This document shows, one piece after another, positions 9,147 through 17,624 of a stretch of DNA of 64,000 nt (its first letter is position 1; the number at the start of each line of letters is the position of its first letter). Made by a program: the position numbers and the translations under genes. Source of the DNA: an uncultured Paracoccaceae bacterium (lineage in GTDB: Bacteria > Pseudomonadota > Alphaproteobacteria > Rhodobacterales > Rhodobacteraceae); NCBI GenBank assembly GCA_951812615.1, contig CATOSU010000002.1:1674001-1738000 (forward strand), written 5' to 3'. The notes under the pieces are model-generated. The model was not told the origin of the DNA, did not search any database, and was given only the letters and a program-made list of their open reading frames with translations.

Positions 9147-9929
9147 CTAAGCCTCCTCCTCGAAAATCGCCACCGCGCGGGTAAAGCCCGCGCTGGCGCC
9201 CTTGATCTTGAACGGAAAACAGCTGATCTGGAATCCGGTCGCGGGCAGTTGATCGAGATTGGTCAGCTTTTCCATGTGGCAATAGCCGATATCCATGCTG
9301 GCCCGGTGCCCTTCCCAGATGATCGATGCGTCGCCGCTTTGCGCATAGGCCTGCGCGGTATGGGCAAAGGGCGCATCCCAGCTCCACGCGTCGGTGCCCG
9401 TGACCCGCACGCCGCGCTCGGTCAGGTACAGCGTCGCCTCGCGCCCCATGCCGCATCCTTTCAGCAGGTAATCGTCGTGGCCGTACCGCTCGGCAGCAGA
9501 GGTATTGACCACCACGATATCCAGCGGCTGTATGTCGTGCCCGATGCGTGCCAGTTCCGCTTCGACCTCGGCGGCAGATATGACATGCCCGTCCGGCAGG
9601 TGTCTGAAATCCAGTTTCACGCCATTGCCGAAGCACCATTCAAGCGGCACCTCGTCGATGGTGATCGCGCGCTCGCCGCCCGACATCGTCGAGTGATGAT
9701 GATAGGGCGCGTCCAGATGGGTGCCATTATGGGTGGCGATTTCCATGAATTCCACGGCCCAGCCTTCGCCGCCCGGCAGGTCCTCTTTCTTCAGCCCGGG
9801 GAAGAAGGCCATCACCTGTTCGGCCGTCTGGTCGTGGGCCATGTAGTTGATCTTGGGCAGCATCATCGGCGGGTCCGACTGAATGCCGGTTTCCAGCGGC
9901 ACGGAAAGATCGACGAAACGACGGGACAT
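9147..9929 (-). CDS. Cyclase family (kynurenine formamidase-like) metal hydrolase
   Basis: A 260-residue member of the cyclase superfamily (PF04199 type). The diagnostic metal motif is present as THNGTHLDAPYHHHS (about residues 66-80). Family members open or close small rings, for example kynurenine formamidase and isatin hydrolase. The gene lies between BKACE and the TRAP permease and is likely to hydrolyse a cyclic or amide intermediate upstream of BKACE. Confidence 0.87.
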   Translation of the reverse strand: MSRRFVDLSVPLETGIQSDPPMMLPKINYMAHDQTAEQVMAFFPGLKKEDLPGGEGWAVEFMEIATHNGTHLDAPYHHHSTMSGGERAITIDEVPLEWCFGNGVKLDFRHLPDGHVISAAEVEAELARIGHDIQPLDIVVVNTSAAERYGHDDYLLKGCGMGREATLYLTERGVRVTGTDAWSWDAPFAHTAQAYAQSGDASIIWEGHRASMDIGYCHMEKLTNLDQLPATGFQISCFPFKIKGASAGFTRAVAIFEEEA

Positions 9930-9943
9930 GGGCTGTTCCTTTC

Positions 9944-11248
9944 TCAGACAAGAGCGGTGGCAAGGATGGGGAAGACAAGCACCAGCGCCAGAAGCACCAG
10001 CATCATCAGGGCAAACGGGGCCGCACCGCGGAAAATATCACCAAGCGACACCGATGGGTCGTCGAGTGCGGATTTGATGACAAAGACAGATATGCCGAAG
10101 GGCGGGGTCAGCAGCCCGATCTCGACGGCGATGATGGTCACGATACCGAACCAGATCAGATCGACCTGCAGCGAAATCAGGACCGGCAGCATCAGAGGCA
10201 CGAGGATCAGCATGATGGATGAGGAATCCAGCAGCGTCCCCATCAGGATCACCAGCCCGACATAGGCAAGAATGACCCCCCAATAGCCGATCTCGGCTTC
10301 GGTCACGAAACTGCCGAATTCTGCCGGGACGCCGCTGAGCGCGAGCATGCGCGAATACATCTGCGCGGAAATGATCAGGAAACTGATCGCGGCGGTCACC
10401 AGCCCGGTGTCGTTCAGAACCTGCCAGAAATCGCGCCAACTGAGAGAACGGCGGATCAGCCCGATGACGATGGCGCCCGCACATCCCACGGCGCCGGCCT
10501 CGATCGGGGTGAAAAACCCGCCATAAATCCCGCCCAGAACCAACCCGATCAGGACCGCGATGGGCAGCCCCTTCATGGCAACCTGTGCCGGGCTCAGCCC
10601 GGTGCCTTCGGGCGCGATCCCCGATCCCAGCGCCTGCGGCCGCAACCGTGCGGTCAGCCAGATGCCGATGCCGAACAACACCGCCAGCAAAAGGCCGGGT
10701 ATGACCCCGGCAATAAAGAGGTCGCCGACCGATTGCTCGGTCAGCAGCCCATAGAGGATCAGCAACAGCGACGGCGGGATCAGCATGCCCAGAACCGAGG
10801 ATCCGGCGACCACGCCGGCCGAAAACCGGGCGGAATACCCGTGGCGCATCATCTCGGGCACCGCGATGCGGGTGAAAACCGCCGCTGACGCAATGGAGAT
10901 GCCCGTGATCGCGGCAAAGATCGCGTTGGCCCCCACTGTGCCGATCGCCAGACCGCCGGACAGGCGGCGAAAGACGTGATTTGCAACGTCGAAGGCGTCC
11001 CGGCCCATGCCGGTCACGCTGACGAGGTATCCCATCAGCACAAAGAGCGGCACGACACCGAAAAAGTAACTCGAAATCGTTTCGCTTGCGGCAAGGGCCA
11101 GCAGCTTGCCGGCAAGAACCGGCGATCCCTTGATCAGCCAGACCCCGACATAAGAGCTCAGCATCAGCGCGAACGGCACCCAGAAGCCGAGATAGACCAT
11201 CACCACCATCGCGCCGAACGAGGCAAGGCCGATCTCGAACGGACTCAT
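9944..11248 (-). CDS. dctM: TRAP transporter large permease DctM
   Basis: A 434-residue membrane protein with about 12 hydrophobic segments and the DctM signature (GSSVLGMLIPPSLLLILYG; LLTPPFGISVFVI). It is the ion-coupled channel of a TRAP uptake system for an organic acid. Its ATG overlaps the TGA of a 46-codon reading frame that separates it from dctQ, so its translation is coupled to that small frame. The substrate is unknown; neighbours suggest an aromatic or cyclic carboxylate. Confidence 0.92.
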   Translation of the reverse strand: MSPFEIGLASFGAMVVMVYLGFWVPFALMLSSYVGVWLIKGSPVLAGKLLALAASETISSYFFGVVPLFVLMGYLVSVTGMGRDAFDVANHVFRRLSGGLAIGTVGANAIFAAITGISIASAAVFTRIAVPEMMRHGYSARFSAGVVAGSSVLGMLIPPSLLLILYGLLTEQSVGDLFIAGVIPGLLLAVLFGIGIWLTARLRPQALGSGIAPEGTGLSPAQVAMKGLPIAVLIGLVLGGIYGGFFTPIEAGAVGCAGAIVIGLIRRSLSWRDFWQVLNDTGLVTAAISFLIISAQMYSRMLALSGVPAEFGSFVTEAEIGYWGVILAYVGLVILMGTLLDSSSIMLILVPLMLPVLISLQVDLIWFGIVTIIAVEIGLLTPPFGISVFVIKSALDDPSVSLGDIFRGAAPFALMMLVLLALVLVFPILATALV

Positions 11249-11385
11249 CCGGCAACGGTCCGTTTTGCGACCGGGGACACGGAATTTTTGAAAAATTCCG
11301 GACCGGAAAAATCGGATGTTTCCGGTCCGTTTTCTTTCAAAGAAAACGGCGGCTCACCGGGGCGGGCGGCAGTTGGCAGGCTCAT
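11245..11385 (-). CDS. 46-residue linking reading frame between dctQ and dctM, built from palindromes
   Basis: The ATG overlaps the dctQ stop (ATGA) and its TGA overlaps the dctM start (ATGA), so ribosomes can pass from dctQ through this frame to dctM. Most of the frame consists of three AT-rich or GC-mixed palindromes read as FSLKENG, PETSDFSGPE and FFKNS. No domain or helix of known function is apparent. It may be a palindromic element that inserted between two once-adjacent genes while keeping them coupled. Translation is inferred from the double overlap only. Confidence 0.45.
   Translation of the reverse strand: MSLPTAARPGEPPFSLKENGPETSDFSGPEFFKNSVSPVAKRTVAG
11280..11349. repeat. Three consecutive palindromes within the dctQ-dctM junction
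   Basis: Hairpin 1 is at 11280-11300 (CGGAATTTT arms, loop TGA). Hairpin 2 is at 11300-11328 (GGACCGGAAA arms, 9-base loop). Hairpin 3 is at 11327-11349 (CCGTTTTCTT arms, loop TCA). All stems are perfect over 9-10 bp. The core of hairpin 1 matches 16 of 17 bases of a hairpin at 49535-49551, so this looks like a dispersed palindrome family rather than a simple terminator. Confidence 0.8.
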
Positions 11386-11951
11386 GCGCTGCGCCCCCGC
11401 GCGGCCAGCCGCAACACCACGCTCAGCGTACTGAGGACAATTTGCACCAGCAGCGCCAGACATCCGATCAGGATCACCAGCTTGACCGGCCAGATCGGCG
11501 CGGTGAAGTCGCCGACCGTGCCTTCGAACGTGTTGCGGATCCATGCTTTTTCGAAAAGCGGCACTGAGGCGCTGAAGATCTGCCAGACCAGAAAACCCGC
11601 CGCGACGCCAAACAGAATCTCCATGCCCATCCGCAGGCCGGGTGATCTTGCCTCGATGTAATCGGGCAGGGCCTCGGTCCGGGTGAGCCTGCCTTTTCGG
11701 AACGCCTGTGCCACCTGCAGGAAAACAATGGCCACGATCGACATGGAGACCATTTCGGGCACGCCCGATACAGGATTGTTGAACATGCCGCGCCCGATCA
11801 CATCCGCGTTCACCAGTATCATGATCAGGACGATCAGCAGGGTGCCCAGAACGTTCAGACCCGTCGTCACACCATCGACGGCCCGGCGGATCGCAAGAAA
11901 CCAGCCGGGCAGGGCGTGTTCGCATTCGGCGGAGGGAGGAATATCCGTCAT
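11382..11951 (-). CDS. dctQ: TRAP transporter small permease DctQ
   Basis: A 189-residue protein with four hydrophobic helices, the usual DctQ fold, including NADVIGRGMFNNPVSGVPEM in the first helical hairpin. It pairs with DctM and takes substrate from the DctP binding protein. It follows dctP across a short gap that contains a strong hairpin, and its stop overlaps the small linking frame. Confidence 0.9.
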   Translation of the reverse strand: MTDIPPSAECEHALPGWFLAIRRAVDGVTTGLNVLGTLLIVLIMILVNADVIGRGMFNNPVSGVPEMVSMSIVAIVFLQVAQAFRKGRLTRTEALPDYIEARSPGLRMGMEILFGVAAGFLVWQIFSASVPLFEKAWIRNTFEGTVGDFTAPIWPVKLVILIGCLALLVQIVLSTLSVVLRLAARGRSA

Positions 11952-11959
11952 GGCGGGAT

Positions 11960-11981
11960 GGCCCGGCCAATGGGCCGGGCC
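11960..11981 (-). terminator. Perfect 9-bp hairpin between dctP and dctQ
   Basis: GGCCCGGCC and GGCCGGGCC form a perfect stem with a 4-base loop. No T-run follows. It lies just after the binding-protein gene, where such hairpins commonly protect the abundant dctP message from decay or reduce read-through to the permeases. The role is inferred from position. Confidence 0.55.
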
Positions 11982-11993
11982 CGGCCTGTCAGA

Positions 11994-13058
11994 TCATTCC
12001 TGATTCCAGTTGCGGACCGGCGTCGCCCCTGCACCACGCATGGTGTCGAGGTAAGTCTTCAGCACGCCTGACCCGTCCAGCCCTTCGCTGTCCAGACGCT
12101 CGGCCCAGACCTTGGCGACATTGTCCATGCCGGCGGCCCATTGCTCGCGAAACGCCTGATCCACCTCGGTCACGGTAGCGCCCTGGCTTTGCATGATGCC
12201 AAGGAACTTGGTCACCGACGCATCCAGATCGGCATGATACGCGACCCGGTCGGCCTTGGCGGCGTCCTTCAGCGCGGTCTGCACGGCCGGATCCAGACCG
12301 TCGAACCAATCCTTGTTGGCCGCCAGCCCGCCTGCATATTGCGCGCCAAACCCGACCTTGGTGATATACGGCGCCACCTCGTGCAGCTTGCCCGGCAGCG
12401 CGGCGGAGGCAAACACGATTACCCCGTCATACACGCCTGTTTTGATCTCGTTGTAATAGGTGGTCAGATTTCCGGATACGCCAACGGCGCCGGTGCCCTT
12501 CAGCCAGTTCACGGCAGGCCCGGGTGCACCGATCTTTTTGCCTTCGAGATCGGCGATCGAGTTTACCGGAAACGTTGTCATCAGCAGGTAATCATCAATC
12601 CCGATGGCCCCGCCCAGATATTCCAGACCGTTGGCTTCCCACGAGGTTTTCATCGCCGCATTGGAGACCTGCAGCTCATCCATCCACTCGGCGACGAAGG
12701 TGGCGTCGGAATGCACGAACGGGGTGAAATAGGTCACGTTCTGCACGGCCAGTTTCGCCGGGTCGAACAGGCTGGACACCAATCCGATCTCGGCCAGCCC
12801 TTCCTCGACGGTCTCCAGCTCGTCTCCGACCTTGGCCAGCGAACCGCCGTATTGTTCCGACCATTCGATGCTGTGACCGCTGCCTTCGAGCGCGGCGTTG
12901 ACAGCGGGAATGAAGGTTTCGCTGGCGTGCTTGACCCAGCGGAAAACCGGCGGATGCCCGGCGACGATCGTAACGTTGAGTGTTTCGGCCTGCGCAGCCC
13001 CGGCCGCAGCAATCGCCAGCGCACCTGCGAATAGGCTTCTGATCCAAACGTGTTTCAT
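11994..13058 (-). CDS. dctP: TRAP transporter periplasmic substrate-binding protein DctP
   Basis: A 354-residue secreted protein. The start chosen is the ATG with a Shine-Dalgarno-like GGAGGGAGGA just upstream, opening the signal peptide MKHVWIRSLFAGALAIAAAGAAQA. The mature part has TRAP-type features (GGSLAKVGDELETVEEGLAEIGLVSS; DLEGKKIGAPGPAVNWLKGTGA). It captures the substrate for DctQM and is the first gene of the dctPQM-cyclase-BKACE-osmC unit, divergent from the CoA ligase gene. Ligand unknown. Confidence 0.92.
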   Translation of the reverse strand: MKHVWIRSLFAGALAIAAAGAAQAETLNVTIVAGHPPVFRWVKHASETFIPAVNAALEGSGHSIEWSEQYGGSLAKVGDELETVEEGLAEIGLVSSLFDPAKLAVQNVTYFTPFVHSDATFVAEWMDELQVSNAAMKTSWEANGLEYLGGAIGIDDYLLMTTFPVNSIADLEGKKIGAPGPAVNWLKGTGAVGVSGNLTTYYNEIKTGVYDGVIVFASAALPGKLHEVAPYITKVGFGAQYAGGLAANKDWFDGLDPAVQTALKDAAKADRVAYHADLDASVTKFLGIMQSQGATVTEVDQAFREQWAAGMDNVAKVWAERLDSEGLDGSGVLKTYLDTMRGAGATPVRNWNQE

Positions 13059-13246
13059 GAATTCCTCCCTCCAGTCGTTGCCGCTGGTGCAAAATGAACC
13101 GAGCGGTACAGATGGCAGCAGAATTTGGCCCTGCCGGGAGTAAGTCAACAGCCGAAATCCGTTTTTTGGCTCGGCAGACCTCGACAATCGCCACGGCGGA
13201 CGTAACAAATACCCGGCCCGCCAAGCGGGCATTCAGGGAGGACATC

Positions 13247-14782
13247 ATGACAACGACGGCTAACGCCGCATCCTATTTCGTGGATCGCCACGTGGCTGAG
13301 GGCCGCGGCGGCAAGATCGCCTATCGTGAAGCCGCCGGAAAGAAACGCAGCCTGACTTATGGCGGGTTAGCGGATCAGAGTGCCCGTGCCGCCACCGCGT
13401 TCCTGCGGGCGGGCATGCGCCGCGAAGAGCGCGCGTTGCTGCTGGTGCTGGATCAGATCGAATTTTTGCCGCTGTTCTGGGGCGGTCTGAAATCCGGCGT
13501 GATACCTGTGCCATTGAACACGCTGATGACAGAGCAGGTCTACGAGGCCATTCTTCGCGACAGCCGCGCCACGACGCTGGTGGTTTCCGAAGAACTCTGG
13601 CCGGTTGTCGAAACCGCCGCCCGCACCTCGCCTGACCTGCGCCGGATCGTCTTTATTGGCGATACGCCACCGGATGGAACGATCAGCTACACGGCCTTCA
13701 TGGAAAGGTGCGACCCGGCGGAAATCGTTGAAACCTCTGCCGACGATGTCGCCTTCTGGCTCTATTCCTCGGGCTCGACCGGCCGGCCCAAGGGCGTGAC
13801 CCATATTCACTCCAGCCTGCAGGCCACTGCGGATACCTACGGTGCCCAGGTCCTGCAGATCGAAGAGGCCGACACGATTTTCTCGGCCGCCAAGTTCTTT
13901 TTTGCGTACGGGCTTGGCAATGCCATGACGTTTCCGATGGCGGTGGGCGCCACCACGGTAATATTCAACGGCCGTCCCACTCCGGATGTCATGCGCGACA
14001 TTCTCGCCGCGGAAAAGCCGACGGTTTTCTGCGGTGTCCCCACGCTTTATGCCGCGATGGTTGCGCTGCTGGAACAGGAGGGCGCGCCGGATGCACCGTT
14101 GCGGCGCTGCATCTCGGCAGGAGAGGCGCTGCCGGAGGAAATCGGCCGCGCATGGCACCGTTTGTGGGACGTGGATATCCTTGATGGCGTTGGCTCGACC
14201 GAGATGCTGCACATCTTCCTGTCAAACGCGCCGGACGACGTTGTTTACGGAACTTCGGGCAAGCCTGTCCCGGGCTATGACGTCCGGCTGGTCGATGAAA
14301 ACGGCACCGAGGTCGGACCGGGGGAGATCGGCGAGCTTCTGGTTCGGGGCGCCTCGGCGTCGAACGGGTACTGGAACCAGCGCGAAAAAAGCCGGGCGAC
14401 CTTCGAGGGTGAATGGACGCGCACGGGCGACAAGTATGAACAGCGCGAGGATGGCCGGTTCGTCTATTGCGGCCGCACCGACGACATGTTCAAGGTGTCC
14501 GGCATCTGGGTTTCCCCGTTCGAAGTTGAACAGACACTGGTGTCCCATCCCGCCGTCCTCGAAGCCGCGGTCGTTCCGGCGCAGGACGAGGAGGGGCTGG
14601 AAAAACCAAAGGCCTTCATCGTCCTCAAGGAGGAAACGGATCATGAGGCCCTGCGCGGCGAACTGAAAGCACTGGTTCAGGACCGCATCGGCAAATGGAA
14701 ATACCCCCGCTGGATCGAGTTTGCCGAGGATCTGCCAAAGACCGCAACAGGCAAGATCCAGCGTTTCAAACTGCGCGGATGA
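13247..14782 (+). CDS. Benzoate-CoA ligase family protein
   Basis: A 511-residue acyl-adenylate-forming ligase. Motifs are the P-loop YSSGSTGRPKGVTH, GSTEM, TGDKYEQREDGRFVYCGRTDDMFKVSG and the C-terminal PKTATGKIQRFKLR with its catalytic Lys. Length and motifs match the benzoate-CoA ligase group, which activates aromatic acids with ATP and CoA. The ATG was chosen because it follows AGGGAGGAC and fits the family N-terminus. The gene diverges from dctP across about 190 bp, so the ligase probably activates the compound imported by this TRAP system. Confidence 0.87.
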   Translation: MTTTANAASYFVDRHVAEGRGGKIAYREAAGKKRSLTYGGLADQSARAATAFLRAGMRREERALLLVLDQIEFLPLFWGGLKSGVIPVPLNTLMTEQVYEAILRDSRATTLVVSEELWPVVETAARTSPDLRRIVFIGDTPPDGTISYTAFMERCDPAEIVETSADDVAFWLYSSGSTGRPKGVTHIHSSLQATADTYGAQVLQIEEADTIFSAAKFFFAYGLGNAMTFPMAVGATTVIFNGRPTPDVMRDILAAEKPTVFCGVPTLYAAMVALLEQEGAPDAPLRRCISAGEALPEEIGRAWHRLWDVDILDGVGSTEMLHIFLSNAPDDVVYGTSGKPVPGYDVRLVDENGTEVGPGEIGELLVRGASASNGYWNQREKSRATFEGEWTRTGDKYEQREDGRFVYCGRTDDMFKVSGIWVSPFEVEQTLVSHPAVLEAAVVPAQDEEGLEKPKAFIVLKEETDHEALRGELKALVQDRIGKWKYPRWIEFAEDLPKTATGKIQRFKLRG

Positions 14783-14806
14783 CGCGCCGGCGGAGGCGTC
14801 CGGGCT

Positions 14807-16249
14807 TCAGTTTTCGGACGGAACGTAAGGATCCGGTGTGCCCGGTGGGATCGGCGGGTACGTCTTGAACGACGCGAGGTGCTCCAGCATCTGCGGCAGC
14901 GCCTTTTCGACGGCCCATGTGTAGGGGAACAGCACATTGTCGCGCTCATGCGGGTCGTTCAGCAGGTTGTAGACGCGCGGCGTGTCAAATGCCTCGGTCG
15001 GGCTGAAGATCGTGGCATTTTCCTTGAACAGAACCTTCCAGTTCTGCCATTTCACGCCAAAGATCTGATCGCCCATGTAAACGATCACGCCGTCGCGGTT
15101 CGAGTTGGGTTGCTTGCCCAGAAAGAACTGTGACTGGTCGATTCCGTCGAAGGCGCGGTCGTCGGGGACTTTGCCGCCTGCAAATGCGGCAAGTGTGGGA
15201 AACAGGTCCATCGAATGCACCACGTCGTTGCTGGCTGAGCCGGCAGGGATCTGGCCGGGCCACTTGATGGCAAATGGCACCCGCAGGCTGCCTTCGAGGC
15301 TGGTGAAGAGCGTGCCGCGCCAGGGTCCGGTCGTGCCCTGCACAGGGGGTGTCGGCGAGGTGTTGGCATTGCCGACGGGCACGGCCTCCGGCCCATTGTC
15401 GGCGGTGAAAATGACGACGGTTTCCTCCGAAACTCCGGCCTCTTCCAACGCGGCAACAACCTGCCCGATATAAGTGTCGGTCTGGTGCAATATGTCGGCC
15501 CAGACACCGTTGCCTGTCACGCCGTCAAAATCAGGATGCGGGATGTTTGGATAATGCGTGTTTGTGTATGCCAGATAGATGAAGAACGGGGCGTCTTCCT
15601 TGCTCTTTCGTTCGATGTAGTCGATGGCCTTGTCGGTCAGGTCGCCATCGATCAATCCCCGGTATTCAAGATCATAGTCGCGGGCCACGGTTGCCGGTTG
15701 TCCGGCCACGCCCTGCATGACAACCGGCTCTTCCATGTTGGCCTCGGCGAAGCCCGACAGCGAGCGCCAGACTGTCACATCCGTCGTCTCTACGCCGTAA
15801 AATTCGTCAAACCCCTGATTTGTGGGGTACCGGCCTTCGGTCCAACCGAGATGCCACTTTCCGAGCATTGCCGTGTTGTACCCGGCCTCTTTCAGCATTT
15901 CGGCCATGGTGATTTCCCATTGCGTGAGGCCATAGACCCCGCCGCCCAGCGGGACAGTATGGTTGCCACTGCGAATGCCATAGCGTCCCGTCATCGTTGC
16001 CGCCCGCGATGGTGTGCACTGGCTTTCAACGTTGAAATTCGTCAGCCGAAGACCCTCCGCGGCCAGCGCATCCATCGCCGGAGTCTGTGTGCCGCGAATG
16101 ATGCCGCCGCCGTTGAAGCCGGGTTCGCCCCAGCCGAAATTGTCGAGGAGTATGAAGACGACATTCGGTTTTTCCTGTGCCCATGCGGGTGCCAGCAGGG
16201 TCAGGGATAAAACAGCGGAACAGATGAAACGAAAACCACGGAACGACAT
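14807..16249 (-). CDS. Secreted arylsulfatase-type sulfatase
   Basis: A 480-residue type I sulfatase with a signal peptide (SFRGFRFICSAVLSLTLLAPAWA). The formylglycine motif C78-T-P-S-R is intact, preceded by the metal-binding LLDNFGWGEPGF and followed by GKWHLG and TADNGPE. It hydrolyses a sulfate ester in the periplasm once the Cys is converted to formylglycine. No maturase is in the window. It is convergent with the CoA ligase and not clearly in an operon. Substrate (aryl or carbohydrate sulfate) unknown. Confidence 0.9.
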   Translation of the reverse strand: MSFRGFRFICSAVLSLTLLAPAWAQEKPNVVFILLDNFGWGEPGFNGGGIIRGTQTPAMDALAAEGLRLTNFNVESQCTPSRAATMTGRYGIRSGNHTVPLGGGVYGLTQWEITMAEMLKEAGYNTAMLGKWHLGWTEGRYPTNQGFDEFYGVETTDVTVWRSLSGFAEANMEEPVVMQGVAGQPATVARDYDLEYRGLIDGDLTDKAIDYIERKSKEDAPFFIYLAYTNTHYPNIPHPDFDGVTGNGVWADILHQTDTYIGQVVAALEEAGVSEETVVIFTADNGPEAVPVGNANTSPTPPVQGTTGPWRGTLFTSLEGSLRVPFAIKWPGQIPAGSASNDVVHSMDLFPTLAAFAGGKVPDDRAFDGIDQSQFFLGKQPNSNRDGVIVYMGDQIFGVKWQNWKVLFKENATIFSPTEAFDTPRVYNLLNDPHERDNVLFPYTWAVEKALPQMLEHLASFKTYPPIPPGTPDPYVPSEN

Positions 16250-16403
16250 GATCACACCTCCGATTTGGCCTTTGTCCACTGTACCGGCCTGTGGTTGCTT
16301 CTGTCCACGTCGCTTCTTTTGCGAGGCCGGGACTCCGGCCGTCGTTCGCGATTTCTTTTTGTGGCGGCAACCACGCAGAGGCCGTCTGACGTTGCTTTTT
16401 CGG

Positions 16404-17621
16404 TCAGGGCAGCGGGCCGGTGTCCCGCAACCATCCGTCGCGAAACACCACCTCCGACACGTCTGCCAGCCGGCAGATGCGTGACAGTTCCGCCTCCAGC
16501 CGCGCCTGCCGTGCAGAGCCCCATCTGACACCTTTTTCCGGCCAGAGCGCCGTCACCACCAGCCGATCCCGGTCGCGGTGGGCCTTCATGTCGATCCGCC
16601 CGACCAGCCGGTCGCGTTCCAGCAGCGGGAAGACGTAATACCCGTATTTTCGCTTGTCCGCCGGGGTGAACACCTCGATCCGGTAGTGAAACCCGAACAG
16701 CCGCTCTGCCCGCTTGCGATCCCGCAACGCCGGGTCGAACGGGCTCAGCACCCGCAGACGCCCGGTGGGATCCGGCGCCGCCATGGCCTGTTCCACAACA
16801 TCCGGCCGGGCCAGACAGCGCCGCGGCGCCCCGTCCGCGCAGACGAATTCCATCTCGATCAGATTGCCCTTTTCCAGACCGGCCGCGCACCAGGCCTTGG
16901 TTTCAGAGGGCGACGCGGTGTCCCAGAAGGCGGCCAGTTCACCTGAGGTCGCAAACCCCAGACGATCCATCGCCGCATTGCACAGCCAGTCCACCGTTGC
17001 CTGCGGGTCGGGCCGGGCATCGCGGTGCGGGGCGTCGATCACCCGTTCTGTCAGGTCATAGAATTTCTGAAACCCGCTGCGTCCGGTCACCGTCAGCGTG
17101 CCGCTGCGCCACAGGTATTCCAGCGCTGTCTTGGACGGATGCCAGTCCCACCAGCCGCCGCTGCCCTTCTTTTCATCTGTGCCGACATCCGACGAACACA
17201 CCGGGCCATGGTCGCGGATATGATCCAGAACCGGCTGAAACTGGGCCTCGAACCCGTCCCTCCGCCACGTCTTCCAGCGATCCCGCAACAGCGCCCGGTC
17301 GCGTTCAAACCGCAGACGCCAGTGCGGATAAAACTCCATCGGAATCATTGCCGCATCGTGGGTCCAGTGTTCGAACAGCTGCCTTTCCTGCTCGTACAGC
17401 CGTTTCAGGTTCCCGGGTCGATAGGCCGGCCTGCGGGCAAACAGGATCAGGTCATGCGCCCGGGCGACAGTATTGATGCTGTCGAGCTGAACAAACCCCA
17501 GATCGTGGATCAGCCGGTGCAGATCGCCGCCCCTGCCGGGGCCGGACGGGGCATCGGCCAGCCCGTGTCGATGCAGAAACAGCCGCCGCGCCGCGCGGTT
17601 TTCCAGCTGAGGCAGCGCCAT
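16404..17621 (-). CDS. YcaQ-like winged-helix DNA glycosylase family protein
   Basis: A 405-residue protein of the winged-helix family that includes E. coli YcaQ, which unhooks interstrand DNA crosslinks. Features are LGFVQLDSINTVARAHDLILFAR near the N-terminus and the family block LSPFDPALRDRKRAERLFGFHYRIEVFTPADKRKYGYYVFPLL near residues 290-335. It starts 3 bp after the LacI-family gene and is probably co-transcribed with it, a link with no obvious functional sense. Confidence 0.85.
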   Translation of the reverse strand: MALPQLENRAARRLFLHRHGLADAPSGPGRGGDLHRLIHDLGFVQLDSINTVARAHDLILFARRPAYRPGNLKRLYEQERQLFEHWTHDAAMIPMEFYPHWRLRFERDRALLRDRWKTWRRDGFEAQFQPVLDHIRDHGPVCSSDVGTDEKKGSGGWWDWHPSKTALEYLWRSGTLTVTGRSGFQKFYDLTERVIDAPHRDARPDPQATVDWLCNAAMDRLGFATSGELAAFWDTASPSETKAWCAAGLEKGNLIEMEFVCADGAPRRCLARPDVVEQAMAAPDPTGRLRVLSPFDPALRDRKRAERLFGFHYRIEVFTPADKRKYGYYVFPLLERDRLVGRIDMKAHRDRDRLVVTALWPEKGVRWGSARQARLEAELSRICRLADVSEVVFRDGWLRDTGPLP

Positions 17622-17624
17622 GGA

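Noticed and set aside
8394-10265. 623-codon plus-strand frame across BKACE, cyclase and the end of dctM
   Set aside because: It spans three real minus-strand genes and their junctions and cannot be a single gene.
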